Source: Planctomycetota bacterium (GTDB taxonomy: Bacteria > Planctomycetota > UBA1135 > GCA-002686595). From it: a stretch of 9,863 bases of DNA. Position 1 is the first letter of the stretch; each line of letters begins with the position of its first letter. Where the stretch lies: NCBI GenBank assembly GCA_028823185.1, contig JAPKBY010000035.1:1-9863 (forward strand). Direction: 5' to 3'. The notes under the pieces were generated by a model. That model was not told the DNA's origin and made no database searches. It saw nothing but the letters and a program-made list of their open reading frames with translations. Shown piece by piece: positions 1 to 6,510 of the stretch. The position numbers and the translations under genes are program-made.

Positions 1-1211
1 GTCTCTGGATCAACACAGATGACGCGCCGTTCACCTTGAGCGCCGGTGCGCCTGATCTCGAGCTCCACGCATTCACGGTTCACAACGAAGACCGGATACT
101 GACTCTCCGTCACGGTGTATTGCTCTAGGAAACGAGCCAGGTCTCGAATGCGGAAGTCTCGATAGCGATAGAAGAAGCCTTCGCGAGTCTTTTGCATGAG
201 CAAGAAGAGCTCACGCTTAGACGGGCTCATCTGTGGCTCGACGACCTCGACCGGGTCGATAGCGAAGCGCCCCTCTTCGTCAACGGAGAGCTCCTCACGG
301 TAGATCAAGGTGAAAGGAGAGTCCGCCCCCTCTCTGATCTCCACTCTTCGCACGCCATGGTGGGGAGGCAGCCCGCTGTCGGCCAAGCGAGTGAGAAGGT
401 CTGCGCCTTCGCGCCCGGCGGCGGCTGAATTCCCAGCGCTGGCTGCTTGTGATCCTGACTGAGCCCCCTGCCCAGGCCTCCTTGAGGAGGGCGATGCTGA
501 CGCCGCTCTATTAGGCGAGGTGCGCCTGCTTTGAGTTTGTCCTGTTGGGCTCAATTGGCGAATCGCTGCGAGGTTCTCGTCCGAGAGTCCCCCGGTCACA
601 CCCGAGAGAAGCCCCTCCGCAAAGAGCGCCGTGCCCCCTGTCGGTCGGCCCTCAGTGATCGTTGAGATGGCTGCGACGATGCTGTCGCGTTGCTTCTCGT
701 GATCGCTCTGTCCTTGAGTGGTCAGGGCGACCACGAACAAGAGGCTCGCTGCTGTGGCTAAGCCGATCAGCGCTGCCCGGCCGCGCGACCTCATCATCGT
801 CAAGGGCGCCTGTTCGCCAGCCTCTGTTTTCTCCCAGTCCTCTAAGAGCGCTTCAACCCGCTCGTCCAGCTCTGGAGGAGCCGTGCGTTGAACCGCGCCA
901 GGGATAGATTCTGCGACGAGCGCCTCTAGCTCTGGCGGGGCTGTTTGATCGCGCAAGCCAATCAACATCGTTGCTGCACGGTCTTCGCGGTATCCAGCCT
1001 GCAGAGTGCTAACGACCCGCCCGCGTAGCTCTTCTGGGGCAGGCATTGCCTTTAACTCACCCATGATCGCGCAAGAACGGTAGAAGCGCTCTGCGACCAT
1101 CCTTAGCTCGTCGCTGACGGCTATGCGCTCTCTCCACTCCTCGCTGAGCTCACACCCTGAGCCCGCCGCATCGGCGAGGGCTTCATAAAGTGCTGTGTTC
1201 TTGGAGTTCAT
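1..1211 (-). CDS. Membrane-anchored anti-sigma factor with RseB/MucB-like outer domain (partial, C-terminus missing)
   Basis: Open from ATG at 1211 to the window edge, at least 403 residues with no stop. Residues 1-140 are hydrophilic and presumably cytoplasmic. They carry three imperfect repeats of the form APxEL..rV (about 58-70, 91-102, 111-122) and no HxxxCxxC zinc motif. One hydrophobic segment lies at about 146-164, preceded by an Arg-rich stretch (RSRGR, 141-145), so the N-terminus is probably inside. A Ser/Gly/Ala/Gln-rich linker (about 222-268) leads to a region from about 269 (GADLLTRLADSGL, then HGVRRVEI) whose pattern of GRFAIDP, FFYRYRDFRI and a late CVELEIRR strand resembles the LolA-like fold of RseB/MucB. 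The gene follows the ECF sigma gene by 20 bp and is almost certainly co-transcribed with it. I infer that it binds and holds that sigma factor at the membrane and senses an envelope signal. No clear Shine-Dalgarno is seen, so translational coupling is likely. The anti-sigma role rests mainly on context; the RseB likeness is by pattern only. Confidence 0.7.
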   Translation of the reverse strand, partial: MNSKNTALYEALADAAGSGCELSEEWRERIAVSDELRMVAERFYRSCAIMGELKAMPAPEELRGRVVSTLQAGYREDRAATMLIGLRDQTAPPELEALVAESIPGAVQRTAPPELDERVEALLEDWEKTEAGEQAPLTMMRSRGRAALIGLATAASLLFVVALTTQGQSDHEKQRDSIVAAISTITEGRPTGGTALFAEGLLSGVTGGLSDENLAAIRQLSPTGQTQSRRTSPNRAASASPSSRRPGQGAQSGSQAASAGNSAAAGREGADLLTRLADSGLPPHHGVRRVEIREGADSPFTLIYREELSVDEEGRFAIDPVEVVEPQMSPSKRELFLLMQKTREGFFYRYRDFRIRDLARFLEQYTVTESQYPVFVVNRECVELEIRRTGAQGERRVICVDPE

Positions 1212-1231
1212 GGGGTGAGGTGCGCGTTGTC

Positions 1232-1852
1232 TTATCGGAGACCATGACGGTCGAGGAGCGGTGTCAGTTCCCGGTCAAGCGCTTGATGTGCACGCGCGAG
1301 ACGAGATTTCACTGTTCCGAGTGAGATCCCAAGCGAGATCGAGATCTCTTCATAGGAGAGCCCCTGCATATATCGCAAGACGGTTATGCCCCTCATTTTA
1401 GGGGAAAGCCGGGTGATCGCCGCCTGCACCTCTTTCTCAAGCTCTACTGTGGCCGCGCACTCAATGGGGCTCGGCGCGCCCTCGTCAACAGGTTCAAGGC
1501 TGGGAGAGTCCTCACCTCTAACCTGGGTCATTTGATCCAAGGAGGGGAGGCGACGGTTTGCAGCCCTGCGCTTCAAGTCGATGCTCGCGTTGACAGCTAT
1601 TCGATATACCCAGCTCGAGAACTTGGACTGAAAACGGAAGCTATCGACCTTTCTGTAGAGGATCCCGAATGTGTCCTGCGCTGCATCAAGCGCATCATTC
1701 GCGTTGCCCGTAATGCGATAGCAGACGTTGTAAACGCGATCCTTATAGGCGTCGTACAGCTCTCGAAAACAGCCCTCGAGGCCGATTGGTGCTGCTGCCT
1801 GACAACGGAGGATGAGCTCTTTGTCGGGATCGTTGCTACTGGGAGATTCCAT
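1232..1852 (-). CDS. RNA polymerase sigma factor, ECF (sigma-E/RpoE-like) family
   Basis: A 206-residue protein of normal length for a two-domain ECF sigma factor. Region 2 spans about 25-98: FRELYDAYKDRVYNVCYRI, then the region 2.2 stretch around ALDAAQDTFGILYRKV (54-69), then the -10 recognising helix with FSSWVYRIAVNASIDLKRR (79-96). A Pro/Glu/Ser-rich linker (about 103-135) leads to region 4 (about 140-196), with a helix-turn-helix in LSYEEISISLGISLGTVKSRLARAH (165-189) expected to read the -35 element. The ATG at 1852 is chosen because an in-frame TGA lies about 20 bases upstream with no start codon between. The gene precedes its probable anti-sigma gene, the classic order for such pairs, and a candidate self-recognised promoter lies just upstream. 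Family assignment is firm; the regulon and the specific ECF group are not determinable here. Confidence 0.95.
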   Translation of the reverse strand: MESPSSNDPDKELILRCQAAAPIGLEGCFRELYDAYKDRVYNVCYRITGNANDALDAAQDTFGILYRKVDSFRFQSKFSSWVYRIAVNASIDLKRRAANRRLPSLDQMTQVRGEDSPSLEPVDEGAPSPIECAATVELEKEVQAAITRLSPKMRGITVLRYMQGLSYEEISISLGISLGTVKSRLARAHQALDRELTPLLDRHGLR

Positions 1853-1879
1853 GAAGACCCTAAGGGTGGTTCACCAAAT

Positions 1880-1905
1880 GACGGCTGGCCCTGGGGTTGT
1901 GTTCC
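1880..1905 (-). promoter_or_regulatory. Candidate ECF-type autoregulatory promoter of the sigma gene
   Basis: Read on the minus strand: GGAAC (1905-1901), 17 bases, then CGTC (1883-1880). This matches the general ECF pattern of a GGAAC -35 box and a CGTC-type -10 box. Transcription would begin near 1873, about 20 bases before the ATG at 1852. The -35 box is embedded in overlapping inverted repeats (GGGG 1893-1896 with CCCC 1904-1907; TTGTG 1897-1901 with CACAA 1907-1911). The motif is short, so support is suggestive only. Confidence 0.5.
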
Positions 1906-1968
1906 CCACAATAGGCTTTCCCTGTCAATTCCTCTAGATGAAGGCCTTTTTGCTCCCTTCGGGTTCAG

Positions 1969-1983
1969 AGGGCCAAAAGCCCT
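1969..1983 (-). terminator. Small stem-loop just after the calcium-loop gene
   Basis: AGGGC/GCCCT arms, 5 bp with a 5-base loop, lie 8 bases beyond the TAG stop of the upstream minus-strand gene. No U-tract follows directly (the nearest A/T run is about 20 bases further on), so this is at best a weak terminator or a processing stem. Confidence 0.25.
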
Positions 1984-1991
1984 GAGCCCGT

Positions 1992-2951
1992 CTAGCCGCC
2001 AACGAGGACGGCGGGGTCCAAGGTGTTGAAAGTCGACCCAACAGAGCCGGAGCAGTCCATTTTGCAGTAGGCATCCCATCCATCCCTGCACTCGGCCTCT
2101 ACGACCTCGTGTGTGATGACTCCGCCCCCTGCCCCAACAGCTTGCGTTTTCTGGTAGCAGACCTGGCCTGGCGTCCAAGACAGCGGAATGTCTCCGTCTC
2201 CGCCAGGAGGGATCGGAAGGTAGACAGACCCAGCGAGGGGAACTCCTGTCCCTCCGACCTGCTGGGCGCTGCGCATCATGATCACCGGTGAGCGCATAAA
2301 GACGACGCCGTTCGCGGAGCCTATATCAATCACATCCGCTGCAAGTGCGGCCCCGGTGTTCGAGTCTTCCAGCACTCCAAAGAGTGAGACGTTTCCGAGG
2401 GCGTGAACAAAGTGAGGAGGAAGAGACATCTCCACGATAACGATAGATGTTCCAGGCACAGCGGCAGGCGTCGATGTCATCCAAGCCTCGCGCATAAAAT
2501 ACCAAGCAGGAATATTTGAAACCCTACTGCCAAGCAGCGCCCCCATACTGAAGTTGACCTCGGAGGGCTGGAGCATCCCGATATATGCAGCGAAGACGAC
2601 GACTAGCCGATCGGAGTCGCCACGGGCGCTGAGAGCGATGTCAACGGTAGAGGGAAGAGGCGTGCTCAAGGGGTGCGTCGGAGAGCTGTGTCGCGCGAAC
2701 TCTTCAGCGTCAGAGTAGCCGTCTCCATCCGAATCAACCTGGACCTGATTTGTGTTTAGGATTTGCTCTTGGGCATCAGTCAACCCGTCAGCGTCAGTGT
2801 CTTGGTGACTGATAGCCCCTGCCAACACCGGGCCTTTCGGCAAAAAGAGAAGGAGCGCTGATACAAGCAACGCGAAGAGCGCAACTCCCGTCCACACCTC
2901 GGCCGCGTTCGGCTTCAGAGCGACTAGCTGTAAACGGGGCTCTCTTTTCAT
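1992..2951 (-). CDS. Membrane-anchored extracytoplasmic protein with two thrombospondin-type-3 calcium loops, function unknown
   Basis: A 319-residue protein starting at ATG 2951, with a good Shine-Dalgarno AGAAGGA (2958-2964) six bases upstream. The first 19 residues are basic and a hydrophobic segment follows at about 20-38, acting as signal anchor or uncleaved signal. Immediately outside are two acidic loops, DTDADGLTDAQE (51-62) and DSDGDGYSDAEE (73-84), of the DxDxDGxxDxxE type found in thrombospondin type 3 repeats and related bacterial stalk/anchor modules, expected to bind Ca2+. A Pro-rich spacer (91-101) precedes a domain of about 200 residues with alternating hydrophobic strands (for example SIVIVEMSLPP at 169-179) that I do not recognise. 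Cysteines at 265, 288, 296 and 300 cluster near the C-terminus and could form disulfides. It lies 139 bp upstream of the ECF sigma gene on the same strand but has its own promoter. The calcium motif call is solid; no enzymatic role is assigned. Confidence 0.8.
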   Translation of the reverse strand: MKREPRLQLVALKPNAAEVWTGVALFALLVSALLLFLPKGPVLAGAISHQDTDADGLTDAQEQILNTNQVQVDSDGDGYSDAEEFARHSSPTHPLSTPLPSTVDIALSARGDSDRLVVVFAAYIGMLQPSEVNFSMGALLGSRVSNIPAWYFMREAWMTSTPAAVPGTSIVIVEMSLPPHFVHALGNVSLFGVLEDSNTGAALAADVIDIGSANGVVFMRSPVIMMRSAQQVGGTGVPLAGSVYLPIPPGGDGDIPLSWTPGQVCYQKTQAVGAGGGVITHEVVEAECRDGWDAYCKMDCSGSVGSTFNTLDPAVLVGG

Positions 2952-2974
2952 GCGGGATCCTTCTCTAAAATCTC

Positions 2975-3017
2975 AAAGACCGGTCTGCGGTCTTTCGGGC
3001 GACCAAGGGCTCCTTGG
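2975..3017 (-). other. Structured 5' leader of the calcium-loop protein gene (two stem-loops)
   Basis: Two perfect inverted repeats lie between the candidate promoter and the start codon. CCAAGG-3 bases-CCTTGG (3003-3017) is promoter-proximal. AAAGACC-7 bases-GGTCTTT (2975-2995) ends 11 bases before the Shine-Dalgarno. Within the second, AGACCGGTCT (2977-2986) is itself a palindrome, so alternative pairings exist. The leader RNA would be about 85 bases. No known riboswitch is recognised. Confidence 0.4.
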
Positions 3018-3042
3018 AACTCTTGGTATAACCCGAGGCTTC

Positions 3043-3072
3043 ATAGTAGGGGCAGACCGCCAAAATGGTCAA
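3043..3072 (-). promoter_or_regulatory. Candidate sigma70-type promoter for the calcium-loop protein gene
   Basis: On the minus strand TTGACC (3072-3067, five of six matches to TTGACA), an 18-base spacer, then TACTAT (3048-3043, four of six to TATAAT). Predicted start near 3036, giving a leader of about 85 bases before the ATG at 2951. No ECF-type GGAAC box is seen upstream of this gene. Confidence 0.5.
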
Positions 3073-3196
3073 GGTGCCGCCTCTAGGCGATTCCAGGGAT
3101 GCGCGCCAAGGGCTCTCACTGCACGATTTGCCCCCCCCGGAAAGGCCCCCTAGGCCGCGTGCCCCAATTAGGGATAATTACCCATGGAAGCGCTCC

Positions 3197-3225
3197 TTCC
3201 CGGCCCTTCGGTCTGTCCTTATAGT
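3197..3225 (+). promoter_or_regulatory. Candidate promoter of the tRNA-Arg gene
   Basis: TATAGT (3220-3225, five of six to TATAAT) lies 17 bases downstream of TTCCCG (3197-3202, a weak -35). The region after the -10 is GC-rich, as is common for stable-RNA promoters under stringent control. Transcription would begin near 3232, leaving a leader of about nine bases before the mature tRNA at 3241. Confidence 0.5.
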
Positions 3226-3240
3226 GTCCGGCCGCCAAAC

Positions 3241-3317
3241 GCGCCCGTAGCTCAGCTGGATAGAGTGCTTGCCTCCGAAGCAAGAAGTCACAGGTTCGAA
3301 TCCTGTCGGGCGCACCA
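3241..3317 (+). tRNA. tRNA-Arg (anticodon CCG)
   Basis: A complete 77-base cloverleaf. The acceptor stem GCGCCCG (3241-3247) pairs perfectly with CGGGCGC (3307-3313). The D arm is GCTC/GAGT with one G-U pair and conserved GG in the loop. The anticodon stem CTTGC/GCAAG (3268-3272, 3280-3284) encloses the loop CTCCGAA, giving anticodon CCG (3275-3277), which reads CGG, Arg. The T arm is ACAGG/CCTGT with loop TTCGAAT. The discriminator is A3314 and the 3' CCA (3315-3317) is encoded. It forms a self-contained unit with its own promoter and terminator. No duplicated 3' end suggesting an integrated element is visible nearby. Confidence 0.97.
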
Positions 3318-3341
3318 ACCCCCCCTGGTGGCACAGAAGAT

Positions 3342-3372
3342 CGGCTCCTCACCTTGAGGAGGGCCGTGTTTT
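3342..3372 (+). terminator. Rho-independent terminator of the tRNA gene
   Basis: CGGCTCCTC (3342-3350), loop ACCTT, GAGGAG (3356-3361), a two-base bulge and GCCG closing at 3366, then TGTTTTC. Upstream CAGAA (3334-3338) can extend pairing with TTCTG (3371-3375), the A-tract/U-tract arrangement of a bidirectional terminator. It lies 25 bases past the CCA and could also stop minus-strand readthrough from the radical SAM gene. Confidence 0.8.
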
Positions 3373-3388
3373 CTGCGCGGCTTCAGCT

Positions 3389-3420
3389 GAGAGGTGGAGC
3401 CTTTCTACTCCACTGCTCTC
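3389..3420 (-). terminator. Stem-loop downstream of the radical SAM gene
   Basis: Paired arms GAGAG/CTCTC (3389-3393, 3416-3420) and TGGAG/CTCCA (3395-3399, 3408-3412), separated by a small asymmetric internal loop and capped by an 8-base loop, lie 28-59 bases beyond the TGA stop at 3448. No U-tract follows on the minus strand, so it may protect the mRNA 3' end or pause polymerase ahead of the bidirectional hairpin at 3342-3366. Confidence 0.35.
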
Positions 3421-3447
3421 TTGGTAAATGGCTCGAGGCTCGTCGCC

Positions 3448-5013
3448 TCAATCCATATGCGCGATGACACGCTCATCGCCCATCTGTAGTCGCAGCCCGG
3501 CTTGAGACGGGGTGAAGAACCGGCCCAAGAGCTTCGGGAAGATCGCTTGGTAAACGCGGAACACGCCCTTCGTTCCAAGTCGATAGACAAAGTCAAAGGG
3601 GGCCCAGTGACGCAGGCCTTTATCGCCCTGCGCGCGAGCATAGGTTTGCGTCTGCTCGGCCACGAGGTACTCGCTATAGAGCATGTACATCACGAGATAG
3701 AGTCGACCGAGAAATTTGATATGGATCGCCTTCTTAGCGACCGGCATGAGCCATGGATATCGAACCACCAAGGGGAACCACTTGTGAAGGTTCTCGATGA
3801 CGTGCTTGTTGTCGAACTCAATCGAAGAGGTTCGGTTGAACTTGTGCGGGAAATCGTCATAACCGCTGACCGCATAGCCCATGTCCTTCGTCATCTCATT
3901 GATGTCGAAGCCAGGGTAGGGCTGCATGATCGAGACCAACGGGTGGTCCGTCTTGCACTCAATGTTCAGCTTGACCGTGTCCCACTCGTCTTCAATCGTC
4001 CCGCCGGGGCCGCCCAACATATTGAGCGTTCCGAGCCGGATACCGTGCTTCTTGATCCATCCAGCGGCGTCCGTCAGTTGCTTTCTGGTCGTGTTCTTCC
4101 TGAAGATCGCGTTTCGAATGTAATCAGAAGCAGCCTCAATCGCGATTCGTGCATAGACGCACCCCGCCGACCGAAGCTTCTTGATGTGCTCCTCGGTCGT
4201 CATATTCGCCATCAAGATCACATCGAAGGGGATGCCCACCTCTTTCGGATAACGCTCACAGAACTCATCCAGCCACTTGTTGCTCAAATTAAAGATGTCA
4301 TCCACGAAGTGAACGAACTTGAGCGGGTAGTTAGCTTTCACCCACTTCAGCTCTTCGAGCGTGTGGTCAACAGAGCGCTTTCTGACGTAGGTCTTGTTGG
4401 TGGTCTCGTAGATGTTCTTCTTCCATGCGTGATGGAAGCAGAATGAACAATTCATCGGACACCCACGCTGGGTGACGAAGACCTTGCGCTCCGCGTTGGC
4501 GTAGAGCGGGCTCACGTCATAGACGAGCCTTCGGTCAGGAATTCCGAGCGCATCAAGGTCGTCCACCAGGGGCGCCTGGCAGTTCTTAATGATCTCCCCT
4601 GTCTCAGGGTGCTTGAACCAGAAATTCGGCGTCTCGTAGTAGTCCTCGCCAGCCTGCATCTTGTTACAGAGCTCGACGAAAGCGTGCTCGCCTTCCCCGC
4701 GGCAGATAGCGTCGATGCCTGTCTCTTCAACAAACTCCGGAGAGAAGCTCGTGTGCGGACCACCCACAACGCAGAGCGCATTGGGCAAGACCTTCTTCAC
4801 GGAGCGGTTGACCTCTGCGATATAGAGGTGCATCCCCGTGGTCGTCGAGTAGGCGACTATGTCGGGGTTGTATTCCACCGCTTGGTCTAGCCACTTGGAA
4901 TCGGGGATGAAGAGGACCTGCGCCTCGTGCCCGGCATCTTTTAGCGCGCGCGAGAGCCACATAATCCCAAGCATCTCTTGGGGTAGGTATTCGTGAATAA
5001 AGAGGACTTTCAT
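3448..5013 (-). CDS. B12-binding-domain radical SAM protein
   Basis: A 521-residue protein from ATG 5013. Residues 1-140 fit a Rossmann-like cobalamin-binding domain: MKVLFIHEYLP at the start, DIVAYSTTT (51-59) and VVGGPHTSFSPEF (82-94), with ICRGEGEHAF (103-112) after it. The radical SAM core begins with RGCPMNCSFC (183-192), whose C185, C189 and C192 form the CxxxCxxC set for the [4Fe-4S] cluster, followed by FVDDIF and a GGPGG stretch expected near SAM. A C-terminal region of about 150 residues, aromatic and basic with a hydrophobic run around FLGRLYLVMYMLYSEYLV, is specific to this protein and could associate with membrane. The family includes methylases and ring-forming enzymes such as BchE, so the exact reaction is not assigned. 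A family 4 glycosyltransferase ends 153 bp upstream on the same strand, suggesting work on a surface glycan or lipid. No convincing Shine-Dalgarno is seen. Confidence 0.92.
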   Translation of the reverse strand: MKVLFIHEYLPQEMLGIMWLSRALKDAGHEAQVLFIPDSKWLDQAVEYNPDIVAYSTTTGMHLYIAEVNRSVKKVLPNALCVVGGPHTSFSPEFVEETGIDAICRGEGEHAFVELCNKMQAGEDYYETPNFWFKHPETGEIIKNCQAPLVDDLDALGIPDRRLVYDVSPLYANAERKVFVTQRGCPMNCSFCFHHAWKKNIYETTNKTYVRKRSVDHTLEELKWVKANYPLKFVHFVDDIFNLSNKWLDEFCERYPKEVGIPFDVILMANMTTEEHIKKLRSAGCVYARIAIEAASDYIRNAIFRKNTTRKQLTDAAGWIKKHGIRLGTLNMLGGPGGTIEDEWDTVKLNIECKTDHPLVSIMQPYPGFDINEMTKDMGYAVSGYDDFPHKFNRTSSIEFDNKHVIENLHKWFPLVVRYPWLMPVAKKAIHIKFLGRLYLVMYMLYSEYLVAEQTQTYARAQGDKGLRHWAPFDFVYRLGTKGVFRVYQAIFPKLLGRFFTPSQAGLRLQMGDERVIAHMD

Positions 5014-5047
5014 CGGCTTATATTGGGTTGTTGCATTCAGGCCCGAA

Positions 5048-5074
5048 GCGACGGGATCCTTGTCCCCGTTTCGC
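5048..5074 (-). other. Leader stem-loop upstream of the radical SAM gene
   Basis: ACGGG (5051-5055) pairs with CCCGT (5065-5069) across a 9-base loop, extendable by GCG (5048-5050) with CGC (5072-5074) past a two-base bulge. It would sit in the mRNA leader 35-61 bases before the ATG. No known riboswitch is recognised. Confidence 0.3.
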
Positions 5075-5101
5075 TAATGAACGCATAGCTCCAGGGACAC
5101 A

Positions 5102-5132
5102 AGTATATCGGCCAGATTCGACTCTGATTCGA
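5102..5132 (-). promoter_or_regulatory. Candidate promoter with phased direct repeats upstream of the radical SAM gene
   Basis: On the minus strand two copies of TCGAATC (5132-5126 and 5121-5115), 11 bases apart start to start, precede TATACT (5107-5102, five of six to TATAAT) by 7 bases. The repeats occupy the -35 region, where no good TTGACA match exists, as in an activator-dependent promoter. GACTC/GAGTC arms (5120-5124, 5131-5135) overlap the repeats, so a stem-loop is an alternative reading. Confidence 0.35.
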
Positions 5133-5166
5133 GTCAGCGTCTCACTTCGGGTGCGAATTCGGGACA

Positions 5167-6351
5167 TTAGCCCTGTTTTGGGGCACCAAACGGTCTTCCT
5201 ATGGCCTTAATGAGGACTTTCTCAACCCTCGTAAATGTGTCAGATCTTCCAAAACGAGCCGATGCGACCCGGCCAGCTTCTCCCAAAGCCTCTCTTTGTG
5301 CAGGGCTCTCAAGCAAGTCGGCGAGCGTTTGGCACAGGCCGGGCCCGTCATCTACCCCCACGAGCCTGCCGGTCTCTCTGTCGGTGACCACCTCAGGGTT
5401 TCCGCAGACCGCAGAAGCGACAGCTGGAGTTCCCAAAGTCTGCACCTCTATGAGCGTGTGAGAGAGGCCCTCATAGCGGCTGTATAAAACAAAGATGTCT
5501 GCTGCTCGGATGTACTTTGGAACCAGCTCGTGCGGGACGTTCCCTTGGAAGTGAACTCTGTTCTCTAGGCCCAGCGAACGAGCGAGGCCTTCCCATGACT
5601 CGAGCTCGGGGCCGTCACCACAGATCAGCAGCTCGACATCCTCCGGGAGCTCCTTCAGTGATGAGATGATGCGATCCACCTGCTTCCAAACCATCAAGCG
5701 ACAGATCGTCAATAGGTAGCGCCTGTCACTTCGAAGGCCTAGCGCTCGGCGCGCCTCCTCCTTAGTCTCGGTGACGCTGCTTGGGTCCGGCCCATGATAG
5801 GCGTTGAAGATCGTTTGAACTTTGCCTTCGTCTACCCCGTAGGTGTTGACCAAAACACCGCGTAGGAAGTCTGAACAGGTGATTATCTGCTTTGCCCAGC
5901 GCCACCATGTCCGTTGAAGTCTCTGAGCCAGAGAGACCTTCCACCCATAGCGCTTGCCTTGAAAAGCCACGATGTCGTCTCCATCACACCACCCCTTGCG
6001 ATGGGAGATCTCCCAAGAGCCGTCAACCATGATTCTGATCACGCACGGGACTCCGCGCAGCTTGGCGGCCAGGACATGCAAGAAGGCGAGGTGCTCTTGG
6101 ATGTACACGACGTCATAGCTCTTCGCTTGTCGCAGCACGCTCCAGAAGGCTTTCAGGTACCGCACAGGGAGCGACCCGCGCGCGATCGCCTCCACCTCGA
6201 ATGGGTGCCCTTGTGGCTTTGGGTCTGAGCAAAAGGCGATGACCTTCACCTCGTGCCCCCGCTCTACAAGGAAACGCCCAAAGCTCGGCACATAGACCGA
6301 GGGTCCTCCTAGGTCAGGAGGGAAAATAGGTGAGGTGATGAGGACCCGCAT
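5167..6351 (-). CDS. Glycosyltransferase family 4 (GT-B fold)
   Basis: A 394-residue protein, typical GT4 length. The N-terminal domain opens with a strand and the sugar-acceptor loop (ITSPIFPPDLGGPSVY, 5-20), followed by LVERGHEVKVIAF (28-40). The C-terminal nucleotide-sugar domain begins near 212 with LLTICRLMVWKQVDRII, where R218 and K223 fit the phosphate-binding residues. It continues with LLICGDGPE (241-249) and the EX7E motif in YEGLSHTLIE (293-302; E294 and E302), the hallmark of retaining GT4 enzymes. It should transfer a sugar from an activated nucleotide donor at the cytoplasmic face of the inner membrane; donor and acceptor are unknown. Start ATG 6351 has a poor ribosome-binding site. 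The 159-base gap to purF shows only a short GGTCC/GGACC inverted repeat (6473-6484) and no clear promoter or terminator. The downstream radical SAM gene may act on the same product. Confidence 0.93.
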   Translation of the reverse strand: MRVLITSPIFPPDLGGPSVYVPSFGRFLVERGHEVKVIAFCSDPKPQGHPFEVEAIARGSLPVRYLKAFWSVLRQAKSYDVVYIQEHLAFLHVLAAKLRGVPCVIRIMVDGSWEISHRKGWCDGDDIVAFQGKRYGWKVSLAQRLQRTWWRWAKQIITCSDFLRGVLVNTYGVDEGKVQTIFNAYHGPDPSSVTETKEEARRALGLRSDRRYLLTICRLMVWKQVDRIISSLKELPEDVELLICGDGPELESWEGLARSLGLENRVHFQGNVPHELVPKYIRAADIFVLYSRYEGLSHTLIEVQTLGTPAVASAVCGNPEVVTDRETGRLVGVDDGPGLCQTLADLLESPAQREALGEAGRVASARFGRSDTFTRVEKVLIKAIGRPFGAPKQG

Positions 6352-6510
6352 AAGAAACCGACTCGCCTCGGAGATCGGCGCATTAGGCGCTGTCCTGAAG
6401 TCTTTGGTCCTCTGACCTCGCCCCAGAGACCCTTGAATCGCATGCGCGGTCCACCATTGGGGCGCCCAGGGCGGTCCAAGGACCTCTCCCTAGCTCAAAG
6501 CAGCCCGCCC

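Noticed and set aside
1532..2029. 165-residue plus-strand reading frame over the sigma gene and its upstream gap
   Set aside because: Antisense to a confidently assigned sigma factor, without family resemblance.
3131..3138. Run of eight C residues between the calcium-loop gene and the tRNA
   Set aside because: A single homopolymer in a non-coding stretch, not inside or adjacent to an open reading frame, so phase variation is not supported.
3116..3352. 78-residue minus-strand reading frame containing APDRIRTCDFLLRRQALYP
   Set aside because: This is the well-known spurious translation of the antisense strand of a tRNA gene; the tRNA-Arg at 3241-3317 explains it.
3241..3447. Possible integration site at the tRNA-Arg 3' end
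   Set aside because: No integrase, no duplicated tRNA tail and no change in gene character was seen beside it within the window.
3502..4446. 314-residue plus-strand reading frame
   Set aside because: It lies wholly antisense to the radical SAM gene, has low-complexity His/Val/Arg-rich composition and no recognisable domain; it is a shadow of GC-rich coding sequence.
2953..5061. Shared 10-mer CGGGATCCTT at 2953-2962 and 5052-5061, both upstream of minus-strand genes
   Set aside because: One copy is part of a ribosome-binding region and the other of a stem-loop; two copies of a 10-mer are too weak to call a common regulatory site.
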